DNA of 64,000 bases. Origin: Terasakiella sp033100395. Its GTDB lineage: Bacteria; Pseudomonadota; Alphaproteobacteria; Rhodospirillales; Terasakiellaceae. This document shows, in pieces, positions 8,305-18,021 of this stretch. The DNA lies in NCBI RefSeq assembly GCF_033100395.1, contig NZ_JAWLVJ010000018.1, positions 1 through 64,000 on the forward strand. Direction: 5' to 3'. Under the pieces are notes generated by a model. The model had not been told where the DNA came from. It searched no databases and saw only the letters and a list, made by a program, of their open reading frames with translations. A program made the position numbers and the translations under genes. The stretch's first letter is position 1. Every line of letters begins with the position of its first letter.

Positions 8305-11300
8305 TTAGGCAGACTTCTTGGCAGCCACTTCGTTGGTGACCGGAATCTCAAGCTTGTCGAGCATTTCCTTCGGTACAACCTGCCAGATCTTGCCTTTCTC
8401 CATTTCCCAATCCTGCAACAGGGTCTGGGCGAATTGAGAATGTGTTTCTTTCACGTGTTCCTTGATCAGACCTTTGAGCAGGTCTTCATAATGGTCAACT
8501 TCAACACGTTGCCAGACGACGTTTTCAGGGTTCACACGGTGTTCGAATGTACCGTCCACGTCATAGACAAAGGCCATGCCGCCTGTGAAACCAGCACCGA
8601 AGTTGGCACCGACATCACCCAGAACAACAACCGTACCGCCCGTCATATACTCACAACCGTTGGACCCGATGCCTTCGACAACTGCTGTCGCACCAGAGTT
8701 ACGAACCGCAAAACGTTCACCACCCTGGCCGGATGCAAACAGCTTACCCGCTGTGGCACCATAGAGGCATGTGTTACCGACAATGGTGTTTTCGTTGGAT
8801 TTCAGCGGGCTGGAAACCATTGGGCGAACCACGATGGTACCACCGGACAGACCTTTACCGACATAATCGTTGGCATCGCCAAAGATTTCCAGTTTCAGAC
8901 CCTGTACGATAAAGGCACCCAAAGAGTTACCAGCAGAACCACGCATACGAACGGTGAGGTGATCCGGCTCCAGACCTGTCATCCCGTACTGACGGGTGAT
9001 GATGGAGCTGGTGGACGTCCCCACAGAACGGTGTGTGTTTTTAACTGTGTAGAACAGTTGCATCTTCTCACCACCGTGCAGCGCGTTTTTCGCATCTTTG
9101 ATGATTTGCGCATCCAGCGTATCCGGCACAGGGTTACGTTCTGTCAGTGTGCAGAAACGTGGTGTATCGCCTGTATCGGCTTGGGCCAGAAGCGGGTTCA
9201 AATCAAGGTCATCAAGGTTTTCACGACCACGGCCAACCTGTGTTAACAGGTCACAACGACCGATGACGTCTTCGAGTTTTTCATAACCGAGAGAAGCCAG
9301 AATTTCTGTGACTTCTTCCGCGATGAAGGTGAAGAGGTTCACAACCTTGGCCGCAGAACCTGTGAATTTCTTGCGCAGATCAGGATCTTGCGTACAGACA
9401 CCCACCGGACATGTGTTGGAGTGACACTGACGCACCATGATACAACCCATGGCGATCAGGGACGTTGTCCCGATGCCGAATTCTTCAGCACCCAGCATGG
9501 CAGCGATGACAACATCACGACCTGTGCGGAAACCACCGTCTGTGCGTAGCTTGATGCGGTGACGCAGTTTGTTGAGTGTCAGAACCTGGTTAACTTCGGA
9601 CAGACCCATTTCCCATGGCAGACCCGCATATTTGATGGAGGATTGAGGCGATGCCCCTGTCCCGCCGTCATAGCCGGAAATATGGATGGTATCTGCACCA
9701 GCTTTTGCAACACCTGCCGCAATCGTCCCGACACCGGAACGGGCAACGAGTTTCACACAAACGCGCGCATCCGGGTTGATCTGCTTGAGGTCATAGATCA
9801 GCTGAGCCAGATCCTCAATGGAATAAATGTCGTGGTGCGGTGGTGGTGAAATCAGGGTCACGCCTGGTGTGGAGTGACGCAGCTTGGCGATCTCAAGGGT
9901 AACCTTGAAGCCTGGCAGCTGACCACCTTCACCCGGTTTTGCACCTTGGGCGACTTTAATTTCAAGTTCCTGACAGTTGTTCAGATATTCCGCTGTCACA
10001 CCGAAACGACCAGACGCAACCTGCTTGACGGCAGAATTGGCATTGTCACCGTTCTTGCGTGGTTTGAAACGTTCGCGATCTTCCCCACCTTCACCGGAGT
10101 TGGATTTCGCACCGATGCGGTTCATGGCAATCGCCAGTGTTTCGTGGGCTTCACGAGACAGCGCACCCACAGAAATCGCTGGCGCACAGAGGCGACGACG
10201 GATTTCAGTGATGGATTCCACTTTATCGATGGAGATCGCATCACGATCTGAGGCGAAGTCCAGCAGATCGCGCAGCATCATGGGTTTGCGGTTGTTTACG
10301 CCATCGGCATATTCACGGTATTTGGAATAGCTTTCTGTCGCAACCGCATCCTGCAGCTTGTGGATCAGCAATGGATCATGTGCGTGACGTTCGCCATTTG
10401 CACGGTAGCGGTAGAAACCGCCCTGTGCCAGTGGCTTGTCTTCTTCAAAGGCGCGATCATGCATTTCCATGATCTTGTCCTGCAGACCTTTCAGACCAAT
10501 ACCGGAGATACGTGACTGCATGCCCGGGAAGAATTCTGCAACAACAGAACGCGACAGACCCACAGATTCAAACGCATAGCCACCACGGTAGGAGCTGATA
10601 ACACCGATACCCATTTTGGACATGGTTTTCAAAAGGCCTTTGTTGATGCCTTTTTTGTAGTTTTCAACAGCTGTTTCGAAACTGATGTCACCGTAGATGC
10701 CGCGGGCATGTTGTTCAGCAATGGCTTCTTCCGTCATATAGGCGTTAACGGTTGTTGCACCCACACCGATCAGAACGGCGTAATATTGAACGTCCAGTGC
10801 TTCCGCAGAACGCACGTTCAGCGATGTGAAGGTACGCAGTTGCTGGCGAACCAGATAGCTGTGAACCGCACCAGCGGCCAAAATCATCGGGATCGGGGCT
10901 TTGGCTTTGGAAATATGTTCATCCGTCAGAACGATATGTTTCTTACCACCGCGAACAGACATTTCTGCTTCGTGACGGATACGTTCGATGGACTCACGCA
11001 GTGTTTCTTTTTCTGGCTGGAAGGTACAATCCAGTTCAACCACATCATCCGCGAGATATTTCTTCAGCGCGTGGAATTCAGTTGAATTCAAAACAGGTGT
11101 TTCAAGCTGAACCACTTCGCACTGATCCGGACCTTCATCCAGAACGTTGCCGAGGTTCGACAAACGGGTGCGCAAAGACATCACACGTGTTTCACGCAAT
11201 GAGTCAATCGGCGGGTTGGTTACTTGCGAGAAGGCCTGACGGAAGAAGTGGTGCAGACCACGGTACTGATCAGACAGAACAGCCTGTGGGGTATCGTCAC

Positions 11301-12834
11301 CCATGGACCCTGTTGCTTCCTGGCCTGTTTCAACAAGCGGACGCAGGATCAGTTCCATATCTTCTTCGGTAAAGCCAAACAGCTGTTGCTGGCGGCGCAG
11401 TTCTTCCACAGGGGGGTTAACCGGCTTTGGCGCATCGGCTTTAAGGATTTCGTCAACCTTGACGATGTTTTTCACCCATTCGCCATATGGTTTGCGCTCA
11501 GCCGTCCAGTCTTTCAGTTCTTTATCGTGGAAGAACTGACCTTCGCGCAGATCAACACCGATCATGCCGCCTGGGCGTACGTGACCTTTTTCAACGACTT
11601 TGCTTTCGTCGATTTCTGACATACCAGTTTCAGAACCAACCAGCAGAATGCCGTCACCTGTGATGGTGTAACGCAAGGGGCGCAGACCGTTACGGTCCAG
11701 ACCAGCCACAATCCAGCGACCATCTGTCCCACAGATCGCAGCCGGGCCATCCCATGGCTCCATCACAGAGTTGGAATAGGCAAACAGGTCTTCATGCGGC
11801 TTTGGCATTAGTGCGTTTTGACCGATGGATTCTGGAACCATCAAAGCTTTAACAGCCGGGGCCGGACGACCGGCACGCACCAGAACTTCCCAAACGGCAT
11901 CCAATGCAGCGGAGTCAGAAGCCCCGTTCGGGATCAGCGGTTTGATATCTTCGATATTGCCGCCAAAGACCGGGGACGCCATGCATGTTTCATGGGCTTT
12001 GGTCCAGTTGATGTTCCCTGTAACCGTGTTGATCTCACCGTTGTGGGCGATCATACGGAAAGGCTGGGCCAGCTTCCATTCCGGGAAGGTGTTTGTGGAA
12101 TAACGCTGGTGATAGATCGCAAAGTTTGAAACGAACAGCTCGTCATTCAGGTCTGGGTAGAATTCTGTGATTTCGCCGGCCATGAACATCCCTTTATAGA
12201 TGACAGAACGACAAGACAGAGAACAGAAATAGAATTCAGTCAGATTTTCAGACAGACACTGGTTTTCAATACGACGGCGAATGACATAGAGGTCATTTTC
12301 AAACTCGTCGTTTGTTTTATGCAGCGTGTTGGCAATCATGATCTGTTCGATTTCCGGGCGCGTCGCGTTGGCTTTTTCACCAATCACTTCGATATTTACC
12401 GGAACCTGACGCCAGCCATAGATGCGGTAACCGAATTTCAGAACTTCAGCTTCCACGATACAGCGGCAACGTTCCTGTGCACCGAAATCTGTTTTTGGCA
12501 GGAAGACCTGACCAACCGCAATGGCGTTTTCTTCCGGTTCGTGACCTGTGCGACGGATGTGACGCTTGAAGAATTCCTGCGGGATTTGCACGTGGATACC
12601 GGCGCCGTCCCCTGTTTTGCCGTCGGCGTCTACCGCACCACGGTGATCAAGGGCGCGTGTCGCCTGGAACGCGTGTCGCAAAACTTCACGGTTTGGCTTA
12701 CCATCGATGGAAGCCACAAGGCCGACACCACAGTTGTCACGTTCCAGGTTTGGATCGTACATGCCATTTTCAGCCAGGAACTGTGCGGCTTTTTGATAGT
12801 CTGATACGTAATTATTAGTCATTTTTATACTCAT
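8305..12834 (-). CDS. gltB: Glutamate synthase (NADPH), large subunit
   Basis: A 1509-residue alpha subunit of glutamate synthase, which makes two glutamates from glutamine and 2-oxoglutarate. The class II amidotransferase nucleophile is Cys35 (NCGVGLV) after a propeptide that is normally cleaved; the FMN/synthase domain follows (SYDGG-like ISGYDGGTGASP) with the 3Fe-4S cysteines in CHSNTCPVGVC near residues 1135-1150, and a C-terminal beta-helix domain (GSAGNSLGAF). Length is normal for the family. It follows gltD by 6 bp in one operon. ATG 12834 or 12822 may be the start. Confidence 0.97.
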   Translation of the reverse strand: MSIKMTNNYVSDYQKAAQFLAENGMYDPNLERDNCGVGLVASIDGKPNREVLRHAFQATRALDHRGAVDADGKTGDGAGIHVQIPQEFFKRHIRRTGHEPEENAIAVGQVFLPKTDFGAQERCRCIVEAEVLKFGYRIYGWRQVPVNIEVIGEKANATRPEIEQIMIANTLHKTNDEFENDLYVIRRRIENQCLSENLTEFYFCSLSCRSVIYKGMFMAGEITEFYPDLNDELFVSNFAIYHQRYSTNTFPEWKLAQPFRMIAHNGEINTVTGNINWTKAHETCMASPVFGGNIEDIKPLIPNGASDSAALDAVWEVLVRAGRPAPAVKALMVPESIGQNALMPKPHEDLFAYSNSVMEPWDGPAAICGTDGRWIVAGLDRNGLRPLRYTITGDGILLVGSETGMSEIDESKVVEKGHVRPGGMIGVDLREGQFFHDKELKDWTAERKPYGEWVKNIVKVDEILKADAPKPVNPPVEELRRQQQLFGFTEEDMELILRPLVETGQEATGSMGDDTPQAVLSDQYRGLHHFFRQAFSQVTNPPIDSLRETRVMSLRTRLSNLGNVLDEGPDQCEVVQLETPVLNSTEFHALKKYLADDVVELDCTFQPEKETLRESIERIRHEAEMSVRGGKKHIVLTDEHISKAKAPIPMILAAGAVHSYLVRQQLRTFTSLNVRSAEALDVQYYAVLIGVGATTVNAYMTEEAIAEQHARGIYGDISFETAVENYKKGINKGLLKTMSKMGIGVISSYRGGYAFESVGLSRSVVAEFFPGMQSRISGIGLKGLQDKIMEMHDRAFEEDKPLAQGGFYRYRANGERHAHDPLLIHKLQDAVATESYSKYREYADGVNNRKPMMLRDLLDFASDRDAISIDKVESITEIRRRLCAPAISVGALSREAHETLAIAMNRIGAKSNSGEGGEDRERFKPRKNGDNANSAVKQVASGRFGVTAEYLNNCQELEIKVAQGAKPGEGGQLPGFKVTLEIAKLRHSTPGVTLISPPPHHDIYSIEDLAQLIYDLKQINPDARVCVKLVARSGVGTIAAGVAKAGADTIHISGYDGGTGASPQSSIKYAGLPWEMGLSEVNQVLTLNKLRHRIKLRTDGGFRTGRDVVIAAMLGAEEFGIGTTSLIAMGCIMVRQCHSNTCPVGVCTQDPDLRKKFTGSAAKVVNLFTFIAEEVTEILASLGYEKLEDVIGRCDLLTQVGRGRENLDDLDLNPLLAQADTGDTPRFCTLTERNPVPDTLDAQIIKDAKNALHGGEKMQLFYTVKNTHRSVGTSTSSIITRQYGMTGLEPDHLTVRMRGSAGNSLGAFIVQGLKLEIFGDANDYVGKGLSGGTIVVRPMVSSPLKSNENTIVGNTCLYGATAGKLFASGQGGERFAVRNSGATAVVEGIGSNGCEYMTGGTVVVLGDVGANFGAGFTGGMAFVYDVDGTFEHRVNPENVVWQRVEVDHYEDLLKGLIKEHVKETHSQFAQTLLQDWEMEKGKIWQVVPKEMLDKLEIPVTNEVAAKKSA

Positions 12835-12840
12835 GCCCCC

Positions 12841-14280
12841 TTATTCAGCAGCGACGCCTGCGCGCAGCTGTGCACGGAGGTATTTATGAATTTCATCGGA
12901 TGCTTCGCGTGCATCATTGATACAGCTGACGACCAGTGACGCACCGCGTTCAATATCACCTGCGGCAAAAACGCCGTCCAGGTTGGTCATCCATGTGTCT
13001 TCATCCACTTCAACTGTGCCCCAGCGGCTGACAGCCAGATCTGGTTCACCAAACAGTGTTGGAATGTCTTCTGGCTCGAAACCAAGCGCTTCGATCACGA
13101 TATCGCAATCAAGCTCAAACTCAGAACCTTCGATCTCTTTGACGCTCTGACGGCCAGACCCATCCGGAACGCCCAGGTGCATTGAAATAGCTTCCAGCTT
13201 CTGAACCTTGCCCAGACCTTTAAAGGATTTTGGCGCTGACAGCCATTGGAAGTCCACACCTTCGCCTTCAGCATTTTTTACTTCCTGCTGAGAACCCGGC
13301 ATGTTGGCACGGTCACGACGATAGAGACATTTAACAGATTTCGCACCTTGGCGGATGGATGTGCGCACACAGTCCATGGCCGTGTCACCACCGCCGATAA
13401 CCACAACGTTTTTGCCTTCTGCATTCAGCGTGCCGTTATCAAAAGCTTCTACGTCATCGCCGAAGCCTTTTTTGTTACTTGCGGTCAGGAAATACATGGC
13501 CGGGAAGATGTTTTCCAGGTCTGATCCCGGAACATCCAGTTTGCGACCCGCATAGACACCTGTACAGATGATGACAGCGTCATGCTTTTCACGCAGTTCT
13601 TTAAGCGTTGCATCTTTGCCCACTTCGAAGTTCAGGTGGAACTGAACGCCACCGTCTTCCAGAAGCTTGTGACGACGCTCAACGATATCTTTTTCCAGCT
13701 TGAAGCCCGGGATACCATAAACCAGCAGGCCGCCGACACGGTCGCTGCGCTCATAAACATGGACTTCATAGCCTTTGCGACGCAGACGGTCAGCAGCAGC
13801 GATACCTGCTGGGCCGGAACCGATGATGCCAACGCTTTGGCCCAGTTCAGCCAGCGGCTGTGGTGGTTTCACCCAACCCTGATCCCAGGCGTTGTCGGTG
13901 ATGAATTTTTCGATAGACCCGATGGTCACAGCGTTATGTTCGGACTGTTCCAGAACACAGAGGCCTTCACACAAACGGTCTTGCGGACAGATACGGCCAC
14001 AGATTTCCGGCAGTGTGTTTGTTTCCTGAGATACCTGATAGGCATCTTCCAGACGGCCCGCAGCCACAAGGCGCAGCCAGTCAGGGATGTTGTTGCTTAC
14101 AGGACAGGCAACGGAACAATAAGGAATGCCACATTGTTCACAACGTGACGCTTGTTCTTGTGCTTTCTCAATGGTGAAGCGCGCGTAAATTTCGTTGAAG
14201 TCTTCTTTGCGCTCTTCGGCAGTGCGTTTGTCGGGGTAGTCCTGCCCGATATTGACGAACTGCATCATTTTCTCAGCCAT
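12841..14280 (-). CDS. gltD: Glutamate synthase (NADPH), small subunit
   Basis: A 479-residue beta subunit that takes electrons from NADPH and passes them to GltB. The N-terminal domain has the cysteine motifs for two 4Fe-4S clusters (CEQCGIPYCSVACP near 47-60; CGRICPQDRLCEGLC near 94-108), followed by FAD (GSGPAGIAAADRL) and NADPH (GGGDTAMDC) sites. GGAGAGAC sits just before ATG 14280. It is first in the gltD-gltB operon. Confidence 0.96.
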   Translation of the reverse strand: MAEKMMQFVNIGQDYPDKRTAEERKEDFNEIYARFTIEKAQEQASRCEQCGIPYCSVACPVSNNIPDWLRLVAAGRLEDAYQVSQETNTLPEICGRICPQDRLCEGLCVLEQSEHNAVTIGSIEKFITDNAWDQGWVKPPQPLAELGQSVGIIGSGPAGIAAADRLRRKGYEVHVYERSDRVGGLLVYGIPGFKLEKDIVERRHKLLEDGGVQFHLNFEVGKDATLKELREKHDAVIICTGVYAGRKLDVPGSDLENIFPAMYFLTASNKKGFGDDVEAFDNGTLNAEGKNVVVIGGGDTAMDCVRTSIRQGAKSVKCLYRRDRANMPGSQQEVKNAEGEGVDFQWLSAPKSFKGLGKVQKLEAISMHLGVPDGSGRQSVKEIEGSEFELDCDIVIEALGFEPEDIPTLFGEPDLAVSRWGTVEVDEDTWMTNLDGVFAAGDIERGASLVVSCINDAREASDEIHKYLRAQLRAGVAAE

Positions 14281-14402
14281 CTTTGTCTCTCCAATCCCTC
14301 TTTATTAAAAGAGTAACTTTTATTCTTAAGAGCCGGAGCGCTATATTTTGAAGCGCATCACAGCAGCGCGCCTTTCCCCATGAAAGGTGCGGTGAGGTTG
14401 AT

Positions 14403-14555
14403 ATGAGGGATTACGACGCAGAAATCAAGGAAAAAACGATAATTAGGTCAACTAAGCTGACCTATATTGAAAAAAACTTGAGGGAACAGAGGTTTTCGGC
14501 GGGGCGGTTTTTGTGTGCGACTGCGGAAACTAGTACCGAAAATGTACTATTTTAA
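14403..14555 (+). CDS. Possible 50-residue ORF between gltD and uppP
   Basis: In the 349-bp gap between the divergent gltD and uppP genes, ATG 14403 opens a 50-codon frame (MRDYDAEIKEKTIIRSTK...) with GAGG 5 nt upstream. It has no recognised family and overlaps the inverted repeat at 14531-14549. It may be chance. Otherwise the gap (14281-14629) shows only that repeat and presumably the two promoters. Confidence 0.2.
   Translation: MRDYDAEIKEKTIIRSTKLTYIEKNLREQRFSAGRFLCATAETSTENVLF
14531..14549. promoter_or_regulatory. Inverted repeat upstream of uppP
   Basis: TAGTAC (14531-14536) and GTACTA (14544-14549) form a perfect 6-bp dyad with a 7-bp spacer, about 80 bp before the uppP start. It could be an operator; the binding protein is unknown. 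Confidence 0.3.
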
Positions 14556-14629
14556 CTTTTGGGCCTCGAATCCTATCGTGTTATACAGAATGCAATTAAG
14601 AAATACAGTCTCACAGGGATTTCAAAAAC

Positions 14630-15430
14630 GTGACTGAGCTCCATATTCTCGTCCTCGCACTCGTTCAGGGGATCACCGAATTTCTACCTATCAGTTCTTC
14701 CGGCCACCTCGTCCTCGTCCCCGTCTTTGGTGGATGGGAAGATCAGGGCCTGTTGATGGATGTGGCGGTTCATGTGGGCACGCTTGGCGCAGTCATGATC
14801 TATTTCTGGCGCGACCTCTGGAACATGTTTCGCGGTATCCTGCGTTTCACCAAAGGCAAACGCGACCCCGGTGCCAAACTTGCCGCCCTCGTGGTGCTTG
14901 GCACATTACCCGTGATTGCAGCCGGGTACTTTCTTAATAAGTATATCGGCCCGGAATTGCGCACGGTCGAAGTCATCGGCTGGACCACGCTGGGTTTTGG
15001 CTTTCTCTTATATATGTCCGACAAAATGGGCCTGACCATCCGCCGGGTTGAACATACCGGGATTATGGATGCCCTCATCATCGGTTGTGCCCAATGCCTC
15101 GCGCTCATTCCGGGAACGTCGCGCTCCGGCATCACCATCACGGCCGCGCGCTTCTTGGGATATGAAAGACTGGACGCCGCCCGCTTCTCCATGCTTCTCT
15201 CCATCCCCGCGATTTTGGGTGCCGGAACTTTGAAGGGGCTGGAGCTTTATGAAGCCGGAAACGTGCAGCTTACGAATGATGCCATGAGTGCAGCGGGCCT
15301 GGCTTTCGTCGCGGCTTTCATTGCGATTGCCATCATGATGGCGTGGCTGAAGCGTGCTTCGTTTACACCGTTCTTTATCTACAGATTGGTGCTCGGCGGT
15401 GGGCTTTTGTACTACGCTTATTATATGTAA
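14630..15430 (+). CDS. uppP: Undecaprenyl-diphosphatase
   Basis: A 266-residue polytopic inner-membrane phosphatase that recycles undecaprenyl diphosphate to the monophosphate carrier used for peptidoglycan and LPS; it is also linked to bacitracin resistance. Both family motifs are clear: QGITEFLPISSSGHL at the N-terminus and IPGTSRSG near residue 160. The start is a GTG at 14630. It appears monocistronic, followed by a paired-hairpin repeat. Confidence 0.95.
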   Translation: MTELHILVLALVQGITEFLPISSSGHLVLVPVFGGWEDQGLLMDVAVHVGTLGAVMIYFWRDLWNMFRGILRFTKGKRDPGAKLAALVVLGTLPVIAAGYFLNKYIGPELRTVEVIGWTTLGFGFLLYMSDKMGLTIRRVEHTGIMDALIIGCAQCLALIPGTSRSGITITAARFLGYERLDAARFSMLLSIPAILGAGTLKGLELYEAGNVQLTNDAMSAAGLAFVAAFIAIAIMMAWLKRASFTPFFIYRLVLGGGLLYYAYYM

Positions 15431-15433
15431 CTT

Positions 15434-15518
15434 CGTCATGCCGCGCTTGTTGCGGCATAATGGGGGAAGCCAGAGCTCCTGCCATTTCCCATTGTCCCGC
15501 AACTCGTGCGGGATGACG
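15434..15518. repeat. Paired-hairpin intergenic repeat (REP/BIME-like)
   Basis: Two hairpins, TGCCGC/GCGGCA (15439-15444 with 15452-15457) and TCCCGCA/TGCGGGA (15495-15501 with 15507-15513), are framed by CGTCAT and ATGACG. The same layout occurs at 46429-46488 and in degenerate form at 21820-21872. It lies between the converging uppP and DUF1905 genes and could also stop transcription. Confidence 0.6.
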
Positions 15519-15527
15519 GTGTTTTGT

Positions 15528-15830
15528 TTAGTCGACCACCCGGACAGTCACCCTCACCATATCTCCCGCATCAATCTTTTCCTTCTTCCTGACATCCGCT
15601 TTGATCGGCAGTAAATAACTGTCCGACTCTTTAGAGGGAAAGACCGAGGTTTTCCACACGGTCTCGCCAATCGTCACGGAAACCCGCACGCTGCCGAAAC
15701 CAGCTTTTCTCTCCCGTGTGAAACTGATCTGTGCCGCATCGTCCACAGGAAGTGTCACAAAATACCATGCCGCTTTTTCGGATTGCCATCGCCAGAGTTC
15801 AGCATCAAAGGTGAAGTTGAGATCGATCAT
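15528..15830 (-). CDS. DUF1905 domain protein
   Basis: A 100-residue protein made almost wholly of the DUF1905 beta-barrel-like domain (FTFDAELWRWQSEKAAWYFVTLP ... FGSVRVSVTIGETVWKTSVFP). The family's biochemical role is not established. It overlaps the upstream thioesterase gene by 4 bp (ATGA), so both are translated from one mRNA. Confidence 0.8.
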   Translation of the reverse strand: MIDLNFTFDAELWRWQSEKAAWYFVTLPVDDAAQISFTRERKAGFGSVRVSVTIGETVWKTSVFPSKESDSYLLPIKADVRKKEKIDAGDMVRVTVRVVD

Positions 15831-16255
15831 TTGAGGTAGGTTTCAAGTTTGTCTTTCAGGTCAGCAGGCAAGGGCAGGGAGGTTTCATTTTTGGTATCCG
15901 CCCAGACCAGCACATTTTCAATGGTAGAAAAACAGGTGCCGTTGGTAAAGAGCCCTTGTTCCAGAACGACAGAGGAATTTCCGATGCGGCGCACGACGGT
16001 GCCGATCTTCACTGTGCCTGGATAATAAGCGGCAGCGAGGAAATTGACGGTCAGTTTGGCGATGACCCAACCGACGCCCGAACCGGACGTGCAGCCTGGG
16101 TCGAGATGTTCCAGAAAATCGACCCGGCCGCTTTCGGAATAGGTTGCGAATTTGACGTTGTTGACGTGATTGAGACGATCCAGATCGGCAAAGCGGATAA
16201 CCTCGTCGGTCCAATAGGGGAAGGTCTCCGGATTTGTCAGGTCGATTTCAGTCAT
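15827..16255 (-). CDS. Acyl-CoA thioesterase, 4-hydroxybenzoyl-CoA thioesterase (hotdog) family
   Basis: A 142-residue single hotdog-fold protein. The motif near residues 16-30 (EVIRFADLDRLNHVNNVKF) contains the catalytic Asp of the YbgC/FadM class. Such enzymes hydrolyse acyl-CoA in the cytoplasm. Start 16255 has AGGA 9 nt upstream; the longer frame to 16279 is less likely. It is the first gene of a two-gene unit with the DUF1905 protein. Substrate unknown. Confidence 0.85.
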   Translation of the reverse strand: MTEIDLTNPETFPYWTDEVIRFADLDRLNHVNNVKFATYSESGRVDFLEHLDPGCTSGSGVGWVIAKLTVNFLAAAYYPGTVKIGTVVRRIGNSSVVLEQGLFTNGTCFSTIENVLVWADTKNETSLPLPADLKDKLETYLK

Positions 16256-16403
16256 TGTTGGGTATCCTACATGTTTCATTTGAAATCTTTTTAGCAGATA
16301 GTGCGCTTAAGTGTATAGGTTCCAAAAAAGAGGGCTAAGATATTTTGAAACTTGGTTTCTCGAAAAAACTGACCAAATTGTACATTATTAGTGCGTTTTG
16401 TGG

Positions 16404-16416
16404 CTGGTCAAACCAG
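16404..16416. promoter_or_regulatory. Short dyad upstream of the flavin oxidoreductase gene
   Basis: CTGGT and ACCAG form a 5-bp dyad with a 3-bp spacer, about 60 bp before ATG 16478, in a gap whose left part (16280-16380) is AT-rich. Possible operator only. Confidence 0.2.
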
Positions 16417-16477
16417 ACGTTTTGAGCTAGTGTCCGGCCAAACGATTTCAATTTCATGACAACGCCGGAGACGAGAC

Positions 16478-17884
16478 GTGAAGTCTATTAAACCTGTAAT
16501 CATTTCTGGACGCGAAGTTCACCCTATTATCGAGGGGGGCAAAGGTGTCGCAGTCTCTAACGGGCGCAGCGCTGGCGCGTTTGCCGCAGCCGGCTGCGTT
16601 GGGACATTCTCCGGTGTGAACGCTGACTCTTACGATGACGCAGGCAACCCGATCCCGCAGGTTTATAAATCCAAAACCCGTAAAGAACGTTTTGAAGAAC
16701 TGATCGCCTATGCCATCGAAGGCGGCATCGCTCAGGCGCGCATCGCCCATGAAGGATCCAACGGTCAGGGCCGTATCCACATGAATACCCTGTGGGAAGC
16801 TGGCGGGACCGAACGTATCATCCATGGTGTGCTTGAAGGCGCCAAGGGTCTGATCCACGGTGTAACCTGTGGGGCAGGGATGCCATATAAAATGGCCGAA
16901 CTGGCATCAGCCTATAATGTCTATTATTACCCGATTGTGTCTTCCATGCGTGCGTTCCGCGCGCTGTGGAAGCGTTCATATTCCAAACATGCTGATCTCC
17001 TGGGTGGTGTGGTTTATGAAGATCCATGGAAAGCGGGTGGCCACAACGGTCTGTCAAATGCAGAACGTCATGATGAACCACAGGATCCATACCCACGGGT
17101 GGCTGAAATCCGTAAATTCATGAATTCCGTTGGTCTGAACGATGTGCCTGTGATTATGGCCGGTGGTGTCTGGTATCTGCGTGACTGGGAACAGTGGCTG
17201 GATAATCCAGAGATTGGCCCGGTGGCTTTCCAGTATGGGTCGCGTCCATTGCTGACACAGGAAAGCCCGATCCCGGATACATGGAAACAACGCCTGTTGA
17301 ACCTGGTTGAAGGTGATGTGACGCTGAATAAATACAGCCCGACAGGGTTCTATTCTTCCCAGCTGAACAACGACTTCCTGAAAGAACTGGGCGAGCGCGC
17401 AGGTCGTCAGGTTCCGTTCTCCCGCAAGGCAACCGAAGAGCTGACAGGTGAAGTCAAAGTGGGTGCACGCGGTCGTTCCATCTTTGTGCCTGCTGATAAA
17501 CAGGCAGATGTGGAAGGCTGGATTGGCGCAGGCTATACAGAAGGCATGCGTACACCGGACGACACCATGATCTTTGTCACCCCTGATCGTGCGCAGGAGA
17601 TTCTGGCGGATCAGGCAGGCTGCATGGGCTGTCTGTCACAATGTGCCTTCTCTAATTGGGCAGATAACGAAGAAAATACAACGGGCCGTCTGGCGGACCC
17701 ACGTTCGTTCTGTATCCAGAAAACACTGCAGGATATTGCCCATGGCGGGTCGGTTGAAAACAACCTGGCTTTCGCAGGACACAACGCTTTCAAGTTTGCA
17801 GGTGATCCACTTTTCCAATCTGGTCGTGAAGGCAAATTCCCAACTGTGGCACAATTGGTTGAGCAGATTTTGACGGGTGACTGA
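16478..17884 (+). CDS. Flavin-dependent oxidoreductase, nitronate monooxygenase (NPD/YrpB) superfamily
   Basis: A 468-residue TIM-barrel FMN protein of the 2-nitropropane dioxygenase superfamily, longer than typical nitronate monooxygenases (about 320-380). FMN-binding loops are seen in GVTCGAGMP (near 130) and VPVIMAGGVWYL (near 225). The C-terminal part carries Cys382, Cys385 and Cys389 (C-x2-C-x3-C), unusual for the classical enzymes and suggestive of a metal or cluster site. True activity could be nitronate oxidation, enoyl reduction (FabK-like) or other. It lies directly upstream of irr on the same strand, 137 bp apart. Confidence 0.75.
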   Translation: MKSIKPVIISGREVHPIIEGGKGVAVSNGRSAGAFAAAGCVGTFSGVNADSYDDAGNPIPQVYKSKTRKERFEELIAYAIEGGIAQARIAHEGSNGQGRIHMNTLWEAGGTERIIHGVLEGAKGLIHGVTCGAGMPYKMAELASAYNVYYYPIVSSMRAFRALWKRSYSKHADLLGGVVYEDPWKAGGHNGLSNAERHDEPQDPYPRVAEIRKFMNSVGLNDVPVIMAGGVWYLRDWEQWLDNPEIGPVAFQYGSRPLLTQESPIPDTWKQRLLNLVEGDVTLNKYSPTGFYSSQLNNDFLKELGERAGRQVPFSRKATEELTGEVKVGARGRSIFVPADKQADVEGWIGAGYTEGMRTPDDTMIFVTPDRAQEILADQAGCMGCLSQCAFSNWADNEENTTGRLADPRSFCIQKTLQDIAHGGSVENNLAFAGHNAFKFAGDPLFQSGREGKFPTVAQLVEQILTGD

Positions 17885-17953
17885 AGAAAAATCGCCAAAG
17901 TTTGACCTAAGTCAATTTTAATTATAGGGTTTTCTGACATATTCAGCGCAAAG

Positions 17954-17967
17954 TTTAAACGTTCTAA
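17954..17967 (+). promoter_or_regulatory. Possible iron control element upstream of irr
   Basis: TTTAAACGTTCTAA resembles the Irr-binding ICE (TTTAGAAnnnTTCTAAA) with imperfect left arm. It lies 55-68 bp before the irr start, where autoregulation could act. The match is partial and the region is AT-rich. Confidence 0.3.
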
Positions 17968-18021
17968 TTAAAAACTAATCAAACGCTTCGTTGAATAAAT
18001 GCTTGTAGTTAGGTGACCCAA

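Noticed and set aside
8254..9246. 330-residue plus-strand open frame opposite gltB
   Set aside because: It lies antisense to well-conserved gltB codons and has no domain or binding site; a shadow frame.
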